In this document: positions 8,498-17,292 of the stretch, in pieces
Layout: each line of letters starts with the position of its first letter
Position numbering within the stretch: position 1 is the first letter of the stretch
Position numbers and translations under genes: made by a program
Source of the DNA: Candidatus Angelobacter sp. Gp1-AA117
GTDB taxonomy: Bacteria; Acidobacteriota; Terriglobia; Terriglobales; Acidobacteriaceae
Direction: 5' to 3'
DNA length: 59,686 nt
Assembly: GCA_003223515.1 (NCBI GenBank)
Contig: QHVI01000041.1
Span: 1 to 59,686, forward strand
The notes under the pieces: generated by a model
Told to the model about the DNA's origin: nothing
Seen by the model: the letters and a program-made list of their open reading frames with translations, nothing else
The model's database searches: none

Positions 8498-9083
8498 GTG
8501 CCTCCCCGCCGTCCCGTCCTCCTGGCCGAACTCCCTGAAGGCTTTCTCTACCAGCCAGATTTCCTCAGCGAACATGAGGAATCCGAACTGCTGCAAACCA
8601 TTCGCTCTTTGAATTTCGAGAACTTTGATTTCCACGGCTACACCGCCAGACGCCGCATCGTGGAGTACGGCATGGAATATGACTTCTCCACGCGCAAGGC
8701 CACTGCCACCGAGGAGTTCCCGGATTACCTGCTCCCTTGCCGTGAGCGCGCCGCCCAGTTCGCTGGAATACCGCCGGAGGCATTGGTGGAATGCATTGTG
8801 ACCGAATACCCGCCCGGCGCTCCCATAGGCTGGCACCGCGACGCCCCGCAATTCGAGATCGTAATTGGCGTCTCCCTGGCCAGCACCTGCCGCATGCGCC
8901 TCAAGCCCTACAAAGGAGAAGGGAAGGATCATCTACCTGGTATTGGAACCCCGCTCCATCTATGTGATCCAGGGCAAAGCCAGATGGCAATTCCAGCACA
9001 GCATCACGCCGGTAGAAGAGACGCGCTATTCGATTACGTTTCGGACGTTGCGCCAGTCAAAGAAAATCCGTATGCCTGCATAA
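8498..9083 (+). pseudogene. AlkB-family 2-oxoglutarate/Fe(II) dioxygenase, frameshifted
   Basis: The gene encodes an AlkB-type oxygenase split over two frames. The first part (GTG 8498 to about 8930) includes FLSEHEESELL and the iron ligands H-x-D in GWHRDAPQF. Continuing in that frame gives nonsense, but the +1 frame from about 8925 reads YLVLEPRSIYVIQGKARWQFQHSITP, which supplies the second iron-binding His and ends in RYSITFRTLR with the 2-oxoglutarate-binding Arg, to a stop at 9083. One extra base near 8925-8937 explains it. Joined, the product is about 195 residues, the usual length of ALKBH2-like bacterial proteins. This is either a recent pseudogene or a sequencing error. Confidence 0.85.
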
Positions 9084-9090
9084 ATCAGGA

Positions 9091-9438
9091 CTACTTGCTT
9101 CCTTTGGCCGCCGTTACTGACTCGGCAGTGATGGTGTTGCCGCTTACCGTCCCTTTCACCGTCACTTGCTCTCCGGCATACTTATCCAGATCGGCAGCAT
9201 TGCCCTTCAGCGTATAGACCTTCTCGCCAACAACAAGAGCATAGTCTGAACCACTCTTCACACATTCGCGTGTACAGTCGGCTGCGCTCTTATCCTTCGC
9301 CATGTGCTTCGCTCCGCACATGGAATCGCTGATAACACCGGTCAGCGTCTTAGTCGTTGGCTTGTTATCCGCCGCGGAAGATGGCACACTGGCAACGCCC
9401 AGCAGTAACAGAATCATCAGAATCGCTTTTTTCGACAT
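9091..9438 (-). CDS. Small secreted Cys-containing protein at the end of the cus operon
   Basis: A 115-residue exported protein. A signal peptide (KKAILMILLLLGVASVPSSAA) is followed by GVISDSMCGAKHM, a C-x3-C pair (CTRECVKSG) and a small beta-rich domain with YALVVGEKVYTLKG and YAGEQVTVKGTV, which looks like an OB-like fold. ATG 9438 is chosen over an upstream start because GGGAG precedes it by seven bases and it sits right at the signal peptide. It lies 23 bp downstream of cusA on the same strand, so it is probably the last gene of the copper/silver efflux operon. Metal binding through the Cys/Met/His residues is a guess. Similar proteins recur in Acidobacteriota. Confidence 0.75.
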   Translation of the reverse strand: MSKKAILMILLLLGVASVPSSAADNKPTTKTLTGVISDSMCGAKHMAKDKSAADCTRECVKSGSDYALVVGEKVYTLKGNAADLDKYAGEQVTVKGTVSGNTITAESVTAAKGSK

Positions 9439-9461
9439 TACTTTTCTCCCTTTGAAAATCT

Positions 9462-12449
9462 TCAGGCTTTGGCCTGAGATTGTTGTGGTTGCAAGGTTCC
9501 CCGTTTCAGGGCCCTTTCTTTCATCAGCACAAAAAACACGGGAACCAGAATGAGCACATGGATGGTTGAGGTAATCATGCCACCCACAATGGGTGCGGCG
9601 ATCGGTTTCATCACGTCTGAGCCGATGCCTGTTTCCCACAAAATAGGAATGAGGCTGGCAAGCACCGCCGTGACTGTCATTAGCTTAGGTCGAAGTCTTT
9701 GTACTGCGCCCTCAATGGTTGCCTCTTCAATATCCTGGCTGGTCAATACTGCATCGGAATGTAGACGCTTATCAAGCGCCTCGTGCAGGTAGATCACCAT
9801 GACCACCCCGGTTTCTACGGCAATACCAAACAGGGCGATATAACCTACCCACACGGCCACACTGAAGTTGTATCCCATTATCCATTGCAGAAGCAGCCCG
9901 CCGGTCATCGCATAAAAAGTGGGGAAGATCAGGACAAGGGCTTCTGCGACTGAATGAAAAACCATGTAAAGCAGGAAGAAAATGGCGGCAAATACAATGG
10001 GCAGAATGACCTTCAGGCGCTCTTTCGCCCGGAGTTCAAATTCGTACTCGCCTGACCAGTGAAAAGCAAATCCTGGCTGCATCTTCAGGTTATCACGCAA
10101 CAGCCGGCCGGCTTGCTCAACAAAGCCTCCGTAGTCTTTGGTATTCAAGTCGAGGTAAACATAGCCTGTGAGTTGTCCATCTTCATCGCGGATCATCGCC
10201 GGCCCGCGAGAGATTGAAATTTTTGCCACCTGTTCAATCGGAATCTGTCCGCCTGAAGGTGTAGCCAGTAATACCCGATTCAGTGAGCCGATGTCGTCGC
10301 GAAAATCGCGCTCATAACGGACATTGACGGGATATCGCTCGCGGCCTTCAACGTTCTCCGTCATGTTCATTCCGCCAATGCCGGAAGAGACGGCCTGCTG
10401 CACATCGGCTACTGTCAACCCATAGCGAGCAGCTTCGGCACGATTCACTTCTACGTTGAGGTAGAACCCCTGGGAAACACGCTCGGCAAACAGGGAACGA
10501 ACCTGCGGCATTCCGGCGATGATCTGCTGAATTTTTGCGCCCATTTCCTGAATGCCATCCAGAGACGGGCCTTGTATCTTCATGCCGATGGGTGTCTTAA
10601 TGCCCGTTAATGCCATATCAAGGCGGTTCTGCACCGGCATGGTCCAGGTGTTGGAGAGGCCTGGGAACTGGAGTTTCTGGTCCATCTCCTGAATCAACTT
10701 CTCATAGGTCATTCCGCTGCGCCATTTCTCCCGCGGCTTGAGCATGATGGTGGTGTCATACATATCGAGCGGAGCATTGTCAGTCGAACTGTCGGAACGC
10801 CCAACTGTGCCGAACACCGTCTCCACCTCCGGGAATGAATGGATGATGCGGTCCTGCTCCTGCAGGAGTTGCGTAGCATCCGTAATGGCGATGCCCGGTA
10901 ATGCGGTCGGCATGTATAGAGAAGAGCCTTCGTAAAGCGCGGGCATGAATTGGCTGCCCAGCTTCCACGCCAGAGGAAAAGTCAGTACGAGGAAAAGCAG
11001 GTTCAACACCAGCGTGAGGGTTTTATGGCGCAGGCAGAACTTCAGCACCGGAAGATAGATAGCCTTGGTTGCGCTGGCGGCAGGGTTACTGGATTCAGGG
11101 TGAAGCTTGCCCCGGATGAATAACACCATCAGGACGGGAACAAGGGTGATCGCTAGTAAGGAAGAAAATGCTACAGCCAGCGATTTTGTCCAGGCCAGGG
11201 GCCGGAACATGCGTCCTTCCTGTGCTTCCAGCAGGAACACCGGCAGAAATGAGACCACGATAATAAGCAGTGAAAAGAACAATGCAGGGCCAACCTGCTT
11301 AGCGGCGGCAATCAGAATGCGGCGGCGTTCCGCATCGGGAACAACGCCACTTTCGGATAAGTGCCTGTAACCATTCTCGACCATCACGATGGCCGCATCC
11401 ACGAGTACTCCAATGGCCAGTGCCAGCCCGCCGAGTGACATGATGTTGGAACTCACATGCAGGTAATACATGGGAATAAAAGAACCGATGACTGCAATAG
11501 GCGGCGGCAGTGTTTTTTGAATCTCAGCCAGCTTTTTCTTGACGCCATTGATCACGTTGAGCGCATTGAGTCCATAGCGCATGATCACGATGCCGCCGAC
11601 GGTTTCACCCTCTCCCTGCCATTCGGCCACGCCTTCGCGGATGTCCGGGCCGAAGGAAACATTGCCTAGGTCTTTCAGCAAAACAGGCGTTCCATTTTTG
11701 ACAGTGACAGGAACATTCTCTAAATCAGACAAGCTGCGCAGATAACCCAGGCCGCGAATCATGTAACGCGTTCCTGCAAGTTCCATCACCCGCCCACCGA
11801 CCTCATTGGTGCTCGATTTCACACGGTCGAGAACTACTGAGAGCGGTATGCCATAGGCCAGCAGTTTGTTGGGGTCGAGTTTCACCTGGTACTGGCGTAC
11901 AAACCCGCCGATGGTTGCCACTTCCGCCACGCCGGGCACAGTTGCCAGATCGTAGCGCAGATGCCAGTCCTGAAGGCTGCGCAGATCGGCGAGGCTGTAG
12001 CGGTGAGTGTGATCCACCAAAGCGTATTCATAGACCCATCCGGCGCCGGTGGCATCCGGGCCAATCATCGGACTCACGCTCTGCGGCAGTCTCCCCCGGA
12101 TTTGCTGCATGTACTCCAGCACGCGGGAGCGGGCCCAATACATGTCGGTGCCATCCTCAAAAACTACAAACACGTAAGAGTCGTTCAGCATCGTCTGCCC
12201 GCGCACCGCTTTCACTCGCGGCGCGGCCAGCAACGCGGTCACGATGGGGTAGGTGACCTGGTCTTCAATGATGTTCGGCGGTTGGCCTTCCCAGTTGGTA
12301 TGGATGATCACCTGCACGTCGGATATGTCGGGCAGAGCATCCAGTGGAATATTGCTGATGGACCAGATTCCCGCCAGCACAACCGCAAGGGTTCCGGCGA
12401 AAACCAGAAAGCGGTTTTCTGCGCACCATTCAATAATTCGGGAGATCAT
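9462..12449 (-). CDS. cusA: Heavy-metal RND efflux pump, CusA/CzcA family (Cu/Ag type)
   Basis: A 995-residue inner-membrane proton-driven RND transporter that exports monovalent metal through the CusB/CusC channel. It starts MISRIIEWCAENRFLV, the first transmembrane helix. Recognisable segments are DVQVIIHTNWEGQPP, GVLVDAAIVMVEN (the TM4 region with its acidic relay residues), GTVGRSDSSTDNAPLDMY, and the pore loops GIGGMNMTENVEGRERYPV and GPAMIRDEDGQLTGYVYLD, whose methionines match positions used by CusA for Cu(I)/Ag(I). ATG 12449 is preferred: the stop of cusB is one base away and GGAGG lies seven bases upstream, inside cusB. It is slightly shorter than E. coli CusA. Confidence 0.93.
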   Translation of the reverse strand: MISRIIEWCAENRFLVFAGTLAVVLAGIWSISNIPLDALPDISDVQVIIHTNWEGQPPNIIEDQVTYPIVTALLAAPRVKAVRGQTMLNDSYVFVVFEDGTDMYWARSRVLEYMQQIRGRLPQSVSPMIGPDATGAGWVYEYALVDHTHRYSLADLRSLQDWHLRYDLATVPGVAEVATIGGFVRQYQVKLDPNKLLAYGIPLSVVLDRVKSSTNEVGGRVMELAGTRYMIRGLGYLRSLSDLENVPVTVKNGTPVLLKDLGNVSFGPDIREGVAEWQGEGETVGGIVIMRYGLNALNVINGVKKKLAEIQKTLPPPIAVIGSFIPMYYLHVSSNIMSLGGLALAIGVLVDAAIVMVENGYRHLSESGVVPDAERRRILIAAAKQVGPALFFSLLIIVVSFLPVFLLEAQEGRMFRPLAWTKSLAVAFSSLLAITLVPVLMVLFIRGKLHPESSNPAASATKAIYLPVLKFCLRHKTLTLVLNLLFLVLTFPLAWKLGSQFMPALYEGSSLYMPTALPGIAITDATQLLQEQDRIIHSFPEVETVFGTVGRSDSSTDNAPLDMYDTTIMLKPREKWRSGMTYEKLIQEMDQKLQFPGLSNTWTMPVQNRLDMALTGIKTPIGMKIQGPSLDGIQEMGAKIQQIIAGMPQVRSLFAERVSQGFYLNVEVNRAEAARYGLTVADVQQAVSSGIGGMNMTENVEGRERYPVNVRYERDFRDDIGSLNRVLLATPSGGQIPIEQVAKISISRGPAMIRDEDGQLTGYVYLDLNTKDYGGFVEQAGRLLRDNLKMQPGFAFHWSGEYEFELRAKERLKVILPIVFAAIFFLLYMVFHSVAEALVLIFPTFYAMTGGLLLQWIMGYNFSVAVWVGYIALFGIAVETGVVMVIYLHEALDKRLHSDAVLTSQDIEEATIEGAVQRLRPKLMTVTAVLASLIPILWETGIGSDVMKPIAAPIVGGMITSTIHVLILVPVFFVLMKERALKRGTLQPQQSQAKA

Positions 12450-12450
12450 C

Positions 12451-14016
12451 TCACATGCCTCCCGTTGCATTTACGTTCAATTGTTTGCCGGCAAGGGTAC
12501 GTCCGTTCTGCTGGGCTGTGATGGTGACCTGCCAGGTTCCACCCGACTCTAGTTCTCCGCTGCCTTCGTAAATTCCGTTGCCTTTATCCGAACAATTCAC
12601 CACAGTTTTCATGGCGCTCATTCCCATAGCGGGCATGGCGGGCATGAAGAAAGTGACGGTCACCTGTGCGCCGGTAATTGGCGAGCCGTTGTTGTCTAAA
12701 AGTTTTATGCGGAAGACATTCTCGCCTTTGTGCGGTGGCGAAGGTTCGGTGGTAAGCGTCACATCGGCGGTGGCCGCATTCATGGCGGCGGCTCCGCCAG
12801 CACCCGGCGGTGGTGGAATGAACGCTCCTGCGGCGGCCTGCAACTGGCTTTCTGAATCGATCAGGAAATTCGCTGAAGTAGCAAGAGCATCTCCGGCCTG
12901 AATGCCTTTCGTGATCACCACCTGCTCGCCCACCTGCAGGCCAGTTTGTACCTCCCGTGGCTCAAACTGTCCGGTTCCATGGCTGATGAAGACCACCTGC
13001 CGCGTGCCTGAATGAAAGACCGCGGAGGCCGGCACAACCAACTGCCGTCCCAGCGGAAGTTTCATCAGCACGTTGACATACATGCCGGGAGTCAGTTTCA
13101 AGCCAGGGTTCGCGAACACCAGACGCACCCGCGCTGTGCGGGTATTCATGTCTACCTGCGGCAGAATGGTTTCAACTCTTCCGCGAAAGGTCTTGCCGGG
13201 ATAAGCATCTATGGTAACTTCGGCGGCATCTCCCGGCTTGATCCTGCCTAAGTCCGTCTGAAAGACCTGCGCATATATCCAGACAGTGGAGAGATCGACA
13301 ACCGTGTACAGCCGAGTTTCCGGCTGAACGTACATGTTGGGCAGAGCATTTTTTTCTGTGACATAACCGGAGGCCGGAGAATTGAAAGTAAGATCAGTAA
13401 TCACCCTGCCGGTGGTTTCCAGCTTCTCGATTTCACTGGCAGGCACCTCCCATTGCGCCAGCCGTGCCCGCGCCGCTTCCAGCAGTGTTTGTGCGCCCGA
13501 GGCTACTCCGGTCACCGTGCTGGTTTTCATCGACTCGGAGTTTTTCCTGGCCAGCAGATATTCCTGCTCCGTGGTAACCAGGTCAGGGCTGTAGATGGTG
13601 AAGAGCGGCTGGCCTTTGCCAATGTACTGATATGTAGCATTCGCGTAAACCTTGCGAATCCAGCCGGGGAAGCGGGTCTGGACGTAAGAGATGCGGCGCT
13701 CATCAGCATCCACACTCCCGGTAACGCGCAATTCAGATTCAACCGTTTTCCATTGTGCTGTGCCGATCTTCACGCCGATACTCTGCATGCGCTGCGGAGT
13801 GAGTTGTACCGGGGCCAGAGGTGTTTCCGATGCGGGCGCGGCATTCGCGTTCATGCTCACTTGAGAGCTGCTTTGGGGGGATGCAGCAACGGATTTATCC
13901 TCAGGCGCGGGCTTGTGAGACTTCCACCACCAGAACCCTGCCACCGCCAGCAGCACCACGTTCACAAGCAGAGCCAGCATGAAAGCATTTCGATAATTGC
14001 GTTTTTCGGTGTTCAT
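12451..14016 (-). CDS. cusB: RND periplasmic adaptor CusB with C-terminal YtkA-like domain
   Basis: A 521-residue membrane-fusion protein bridging CusA and CusC. It has an N-terminal anchor (about residues 12-30), then QRMQSIGVKIGTAQWKTVESE, RFPGWIRKVYAN (lipoyl/hairpin segment), the beta-barrel VDLSTVWIYAQVFQTDLG and the membrane-proximal VPASAVFHSGTRQVVF. After an Ala/Pro-rich linker (about 400-420) comes an extra domain with FFMPAMPAMGMSAM and a beta-sandwich pattern (GNGIYEGSGELESGGTWQVTITA), like the YtkA/FixH-type domains found with copper proteins. That domain is absent from classical CusB and is methionine-rich. The gene overlaps cusC by four bases (ATGA). Confidence 0.92.
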   Translation of the reverse strand: MNTEKRNYRNAFMLALLVNVVLLAVAGFWWWKSHKPAPEDKSVAASPQSSSQVSMNANAAPASETPLAPVQLTPQRMQSIGVKIGTAQWKTVESELRVTGSVDADERRISYVQTRFPGWIRKVYANATYQYIGKGQPLFTIYSPDLVTTEQEYLLARKNSESMKTSTVTGVASGAQTLLEAARARLAQWEVPASEIEKLETTGRVITDLTFNSPASGYVTEKNALPNMYVQPETRLYTVVDLSTVWIYAQVFQTDLGRIKPGDAAEVTIDAYPGKTFRGRVETILPQVDMNTRTARVRLVFANPGLKLTPGMYVNVLMKLPLGRQLVVPASAVFHSGTRQVVFISHGTGQFEPREVQTGLQVGEQVVITKGIQAGDALATSANFLIDSESQLQAAAGAFIPPPPGAGGAAAMNAATADVTLTTEPSPPHKGENVFRIKLLDNNGSPITGAQVTVTFFMPAMPAMGMSAMKTVVNCSDKGNGIYEGSGELESGGTWQVTITAQQNGRTLAGKQLNVNATGGM

Positions 14017-15299
14017 GGCAGTGTGACTCCTGTGAGTGCTTCAATCTTTGCCAGCCCTGATTCATGGTCCGCGAGTTCCCGCTGATACTGAAGATCAACA
14101 TCAAGCGCATCAAGAAACGATGAAAGCAGGGTTTGAAAGTCCTGCCGGTTGGTCTGATAAGCAGCCAATGCCGCGCTGAACGTGGCGGCGGCCTGGGGAA
14201 TCAATCCTTCTTTGTAAATCTTCAGTTGTTCCGTGGATGTCTGCACGGCCACAAACTGCTCCTGCAGATCGGCCATCTGCCGCTGAGTTTCAATTCGCAC
14301 TTCCTGGGTCGCTCTTTCCTGTTTTTCGCGGGCTTCCGCGAGTTCGGCCCGCCGCCGTCCCCGGTTAGGCAGGTTGATGCCGAAGGTAAGTATGTAGTAA
14401 TCACGGAATTTCCGGTCGGTGTTCTGGTACATGTATTGCACGTTGAAATCAGGGCGAAACTCTTTCTGTGCCAGCGCCACCTGGGATTGCGTTTGCTTGA
14501 GCATTTCCTGCTGTGCGTGAACCTGGGGGTTCTGCTGCTGTATAAGCTGCAGGAGCTGGGATTGGGAATAGGGCTGGACTCGCTGCGCCAGCGGTTCGGC
14601 CACGATATCAGGCGAGTCCTGCGGGCGATCGAGCAACTGCTTGAGTTGTGCTTCGAGCTGCCCTTCATCGCGGCGGCTCATGGTGATTTCCTGCAGGATC
14701 TTTGTGTGCTGAAGCTGCGCTTTCAGAACCTCCTGCTGGCTTCCCTGACCTACGCGGTAACGGGATTCAGCGATCTGCTGCATCTCCCCCAGCACCTGGT
14801 CGTGATGCTCAAACACATGAATCGATTCCTGCACATAAGCCAGCCGGAAATAGGCTGATTTGATGCGCTCCAGCACATCGCGGCTGGTCGATTCGAGCTG
14901 TACATGCAGAGACTGGGCCTCGCGGCTGGCAACTTCCGCCCGCAGTTTTCTTTTGCCGGGATAAGGAATCTCCTGCGAGATACCAAGGCCGAGATAGGCG
15001 AAGTCGCTGTTCGTATATCCGGCAAAGGGGCGCGGACTGCCGACCGATACGTGCTGCAGCATCACCTGCGTATCCGGCAGTGCGGCGGCGCTTTCGGGCG
15101 CATGACTGGCGGCTTTCCAGGCATGACTGGCGGCCAGAATCTGCGGATTCTTTTGAGCAGCTTCTTCCACCAGGCTGGCCAGGGATGTGGCCCCTGGCGG
15201 GTGCTGCATCCCTTCCATGCGCTTCTGTGAAAACGCAGCTGGGAGTGCCATCAGCACCAATGCGGACGCAATAATTCCTGAACAATGAAAGGCTTTCAT
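14013..15299 (-). CDS. cusC: TolC-family outer-membrane factor of the Cus system
   Basis: An exported protein of 428 residues from ATG 15299, which has a strong GGAGGAAAG ribosome-binding site. An ATG 21 bases upstream is rejected because it lies within or before that site. A signal peptide (KAFHCSGIIASALVLMALPAAFS) precedes two outer-membrane-efflux-protein repeats. These have long coiled-coil stretches such as REAQSLHVQLESTSRDVLERIKSAYF and a second copy around AEAREKQERATQEVR. The protein is expected to form the outer-membrane exit duct for CusA/CusB. It is the first of the three core genes in the order C-B-A, all with overlaps or a one-base gap, so translational coupling is likely. Confidence 0.9.
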   Translation of the reverse strand: MKAFHCSGIIASALVLMALPAAFSQKRMEGMQHPPGATSLASLVEEAAQKNPQILAASHAWKAASHAPESAAALPDTQVMLQHVSVGSPRPFAGYTNSDFAYLGLGISQEIPYPGKRKLRAEVASREAQSLHVQLESTSRDVLERIKSAYFRLAYVQESIHVFEHHDQVLGEMQQIAESRYRVGQGSQQEVLKAQLQHTKILQEITMSRRDEGQLEAQLKQLLDRPQDSPDIVAEPLAQRVQPYSQSQLLQLIQQQNPQVHAQQEMLKQTQSQVALAQKEFRPDFNVQYMYQNTDRKFRDYYILTFGINLPNRGRRRAELAEAREKQERATQEVRIETQRQMADLQEQFVAVQTSTEQLKIYKEGLIPQAAATFSAALAAYQTNRQDFQTLLSSFLDALDVDLQYQRELADHESGLAKIEALTGVTLP

Positions 15300-15372
15300 C
15301 TTTCCTCCAAATGGAAACACAAATGCGCGAGCACACTTCAGGTATGCCTGCGCCGGAAAGCGAAAGCCAAGG

Positions 15373-15744
15373 CTAGATTCTTAGAATAGAGAGGGTTTCA
15401 GGCGGTGATTCAGGTGGAGAATGGGCCTGCATGAAAAGCTGCGCCTGGCTGAAAGTTGCAGGCGCCCATACGTCCATTCCCGTAACGTGCGTTGTGACTG
15501 AATATGCGATACCGGCGTTAAAGCGGGAGTTTGCCAGGTAAGAATCGCTATGACGGACAGTGACTTTGCAGCAGGAGTGCGAATCAGGCATCATTGCCGA
15601 TCCGCAGTGCTCGGCCATATGCCGGCAGCATTCGCGCTCGGATTCGGTGAACGTCTCGCCCGGAACCATGCAGGCCATCAAAGGCGAAGCCAACACGGAT
15701 AGCGCCAGGATGGCAGCAGCGAGTTTGCAAGTCCAGTTCAACAT
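15373..15744 (-). CDS. Small secreted Cys/His/Met-rich protein upstream of cusC
   Basis: A 123-residue protein with an N-terminal signal peptide (KLAAAILALSVLASPLMA) and a dense potential metal-binding stretch, ECCRHMAEHCGSAMMPDSHSCC, followed by a low-complexity tail. I do not recognise a named family. It is 73 bp upstream of cusC on the same strand, so it is probably the first gene of the copper/silver operon. A periplasmic metal buffer or sensor is a reasonable guess, since the stretch offers five Cys, three His and three Met residues. No enzymatic motif is visible. Confidence 0.65.
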   Translation of the reverse strand: MLNWTCKLAAAILALSVLASPLMACMVPGETFTESERECCRHMAEHCGSAMMPDSHSCCKVTVRHSDSYLANSRFNAGIAYSVTTHVTGMDVWAPATFSQAQLFMQAHSPPESPPETLSILRI

Positions 15745-15906
15745 GATTAGTTTAATCGCTCAGACAGAATGCGGCAATTTGCCTGCCTTTCAAGTCTCTG
15801 CTCTCGCGGAACTTCGGTCTGTGATCAGCGTCACAAGGCAATCGGCGTGTATTACCTGATAAACATTTGCCTTTTACCGGAACTCTCATTAAGATTCGCC
15901 CCGCTG

Positions 15907-15923
15907 GACAGGATTCCCCTGTC
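15907..15923. promoter_or_regulatory. Inverted repeat GACAGG-N5-CCTGTC upstream of the lysyl oxidase gene
   Basis: A perfect 6-bp inverted repeat with a five-base spacer lies 19 bases before the TTG start, in the divergent spacer between the cus operon and the lysyl oxidase gene. It could be an operator shared by the divergent promoters or an RNA hairpin near the ribosome-binding site. Position is the only evidence. Confidence 0.3.
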
Positions 15924-15941
15924 TAATGAAGGAGACTTCCC

Positions 15942-16820
15942 TTGAAGACTATAAAAATAATTGCTCTCTGCCTCTCTTTGCTGCTGCCGCTGATCGCCAG
16001 CGCGCAGAGCCCCCAAAGTCCCAGCAGCCAGCCTGATACCGTTGGGTTGCCCGATCTGGTTGTGAACAGCAACCTGCTGGGTGAACAGTGGGTCGTGCGT
16101 GATGAACAGCTCGATGGCACTTTGTGCAGCGTTGAAGAAGGCGGCATTACCCCTGGAATGCACACCCTTATACGCTTCACCGTGGAAACACCCAACATCG
16201 GCAATGCCGACATCGTTGTGGGTGATCCCAATGCTCACGTCGCTGCCGGTGATGGCTTGTTTGAATTTGCCACCTGCCACCACCACTATCACTTCCGCCA
16301 CTATGCCAAGTACGAACTGATCGATCCCGTAACCGGCTTTGTATGGAAGGCGGCCAAGAAGGGTTTCTGCATGCTGGATACCGATCCTGCTCCAACAGCC
16401 ACCAGCGGCCAGCAACCGCAAAGCCCGCAATTCAGGAATTGCGGAACCATCGGCATCCCCGGCAACCAGGGCATCAGCCATGGCTGGGCCGATACCTACC
16501 GCTTCTTCCTCGGTGGACAGTACTTCATCCTTGATGGTGGAGATGGACAACCTCCCGTCCCTTCGGGAACGTACATCATTCGCATCACCGTCAACCCACC
16601 CTTCAAGCCGGCTCCCGGCGAGCCCTGCAGATTCCTGGAGAGGATCGACACGGATGGACAGCCGATCTGCCACCAGTTGCCGGAATCCGATTTCAGCAAC
16701 AACGTAGGCGAGGCGACCGTCTTCATTCCCGATCATCCGGGGAAGCAGGGAGTCGGTCCCGGCGCTGGAACACCTGCCCAGGAAGACAAGGACGAGCACG
16801 GGAATCAGATTCCCAAATAG
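15942..16820 (+). CDS. Secreted lysyl oxidase-like copper protein
   Basis: A 292-residue exported protein (signal peptide KTIKIIALCLSLLLPLIASA) resembling lysyl oxidase. The copper-binding motif is present as CHHHYHF, followed by YELIDPVTG. KKGFCMLDTD matches the conserved lysine region of LOX (K-x-x-F-C). GISHGWADTYRFFLGGQYFIL carries the tyrosine that could form the lysyl-tyrosylquinone cofactor with it. GTYIIRITVNPPF and ESDFSNNV match the LOX C-terminal strands. Known members oxidise primary amines such as peptidyl lysine. The TTG start is supported by AAGGAG seven bases upstream. It is divergent from the copper efflux operon, which suits a copper-dependent secreted enzyme. Substrate is unknown. 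Confidence 0.82.
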   Translation: MKTIKIIALCLSLLLPLIASAQSPQSPSSQPDTVGLPDLVVNSNLLGEQWVVRDEQLDGTLCSVEEGGITPGMHTLIRFTVETPNIGNADIVVGDPNAHVAAGDGLFEFATCHHHYHFRHYAKYELIDPVTGFVWKAAKKGFCMLDTDPAPTATSGQQPQSPQFRNCGTIGIPGNQGISHGWADTYRFFLGGQYFILDGGDGQPPVPSGTYIIRITVNPPFKPAPGEPCRFLERIDTDGQPICHQLPESDFSNNVGEATVFIPDHPGKQGVGPGAGTPAQEDKDEHGNQIPK

Positions 16821-16844
16821 TAAATCTCAGAGCATTGCCGCAAA

Positions 16845-16878
16845 CACGAAGGCGAGATCAGGGCATCTCGCCTTTGTG
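16845..16878 (+). terminator. Strong hairpin after the lysyl oxidase gene
   Basis: The stem CACGAAGGCGAGAT/ATCTCGCCTTTGTG (14 bp with one G-U pair) and loop CAGGGC lie 24 bases after the stop codon. The trailing TGTGTATT is only a weak U-tract, so efficiency is uncertain. Position and stability fit an intrinsic terminator for the upstream gene. Confidence 0.6.
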
Positions 16879-17292
16879 TATTACAGCAGCGGATTTTCAT
16901 GATACAACACGAGGATTCTCAACGCACATGTAAATGCGATTCGTCATCCCGAGGGCTCTCCACGTAGTGGAGATTCGGAGGCACCCCTTGTCTGACTGAA
17001 ATGCCCGGACATCCCTGGAAACAGTGGCGCGATGGTGGACTGCCGATGGAGCATCTCGATTTGGCCGAGATTCTCCGCCAGACCTCCCCCTGAAAACACA
17101 AAAGCCGGCGAATTGAAACAGAGCCGCCAAGCCCGTGAGACTTTTCTTTCACGAAAATTGATCAGTGTGAATCAGGGTCATCTGCGTTATCAGCGGTAAG
17201 ATTTTTCATTATGTGTCAACACGAAAATTTCCTGCTAATTTCTGAAACCTTTTGTCGTCTAACCCCGTATTCATAGGAACAGAGGGGTCTAG
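16879..17292. other. Non-coding spacer with decayed repeats
   Basis: No gene was found. The segment contains TCGTCATCCCGAGGGC followed by CTCCAC-GTA-GTGGAG, which looks like a one-ended remnant of the GTCATCCTGAGC-type element. An ATCAGTG/ATCAGCG-type repeat lies at 17157-17203, and its reverse complement matches 56187-56236. The ADOP gene begins after a GAGGGG ribosome-binding site at the right edge. Confidence 0.55.
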
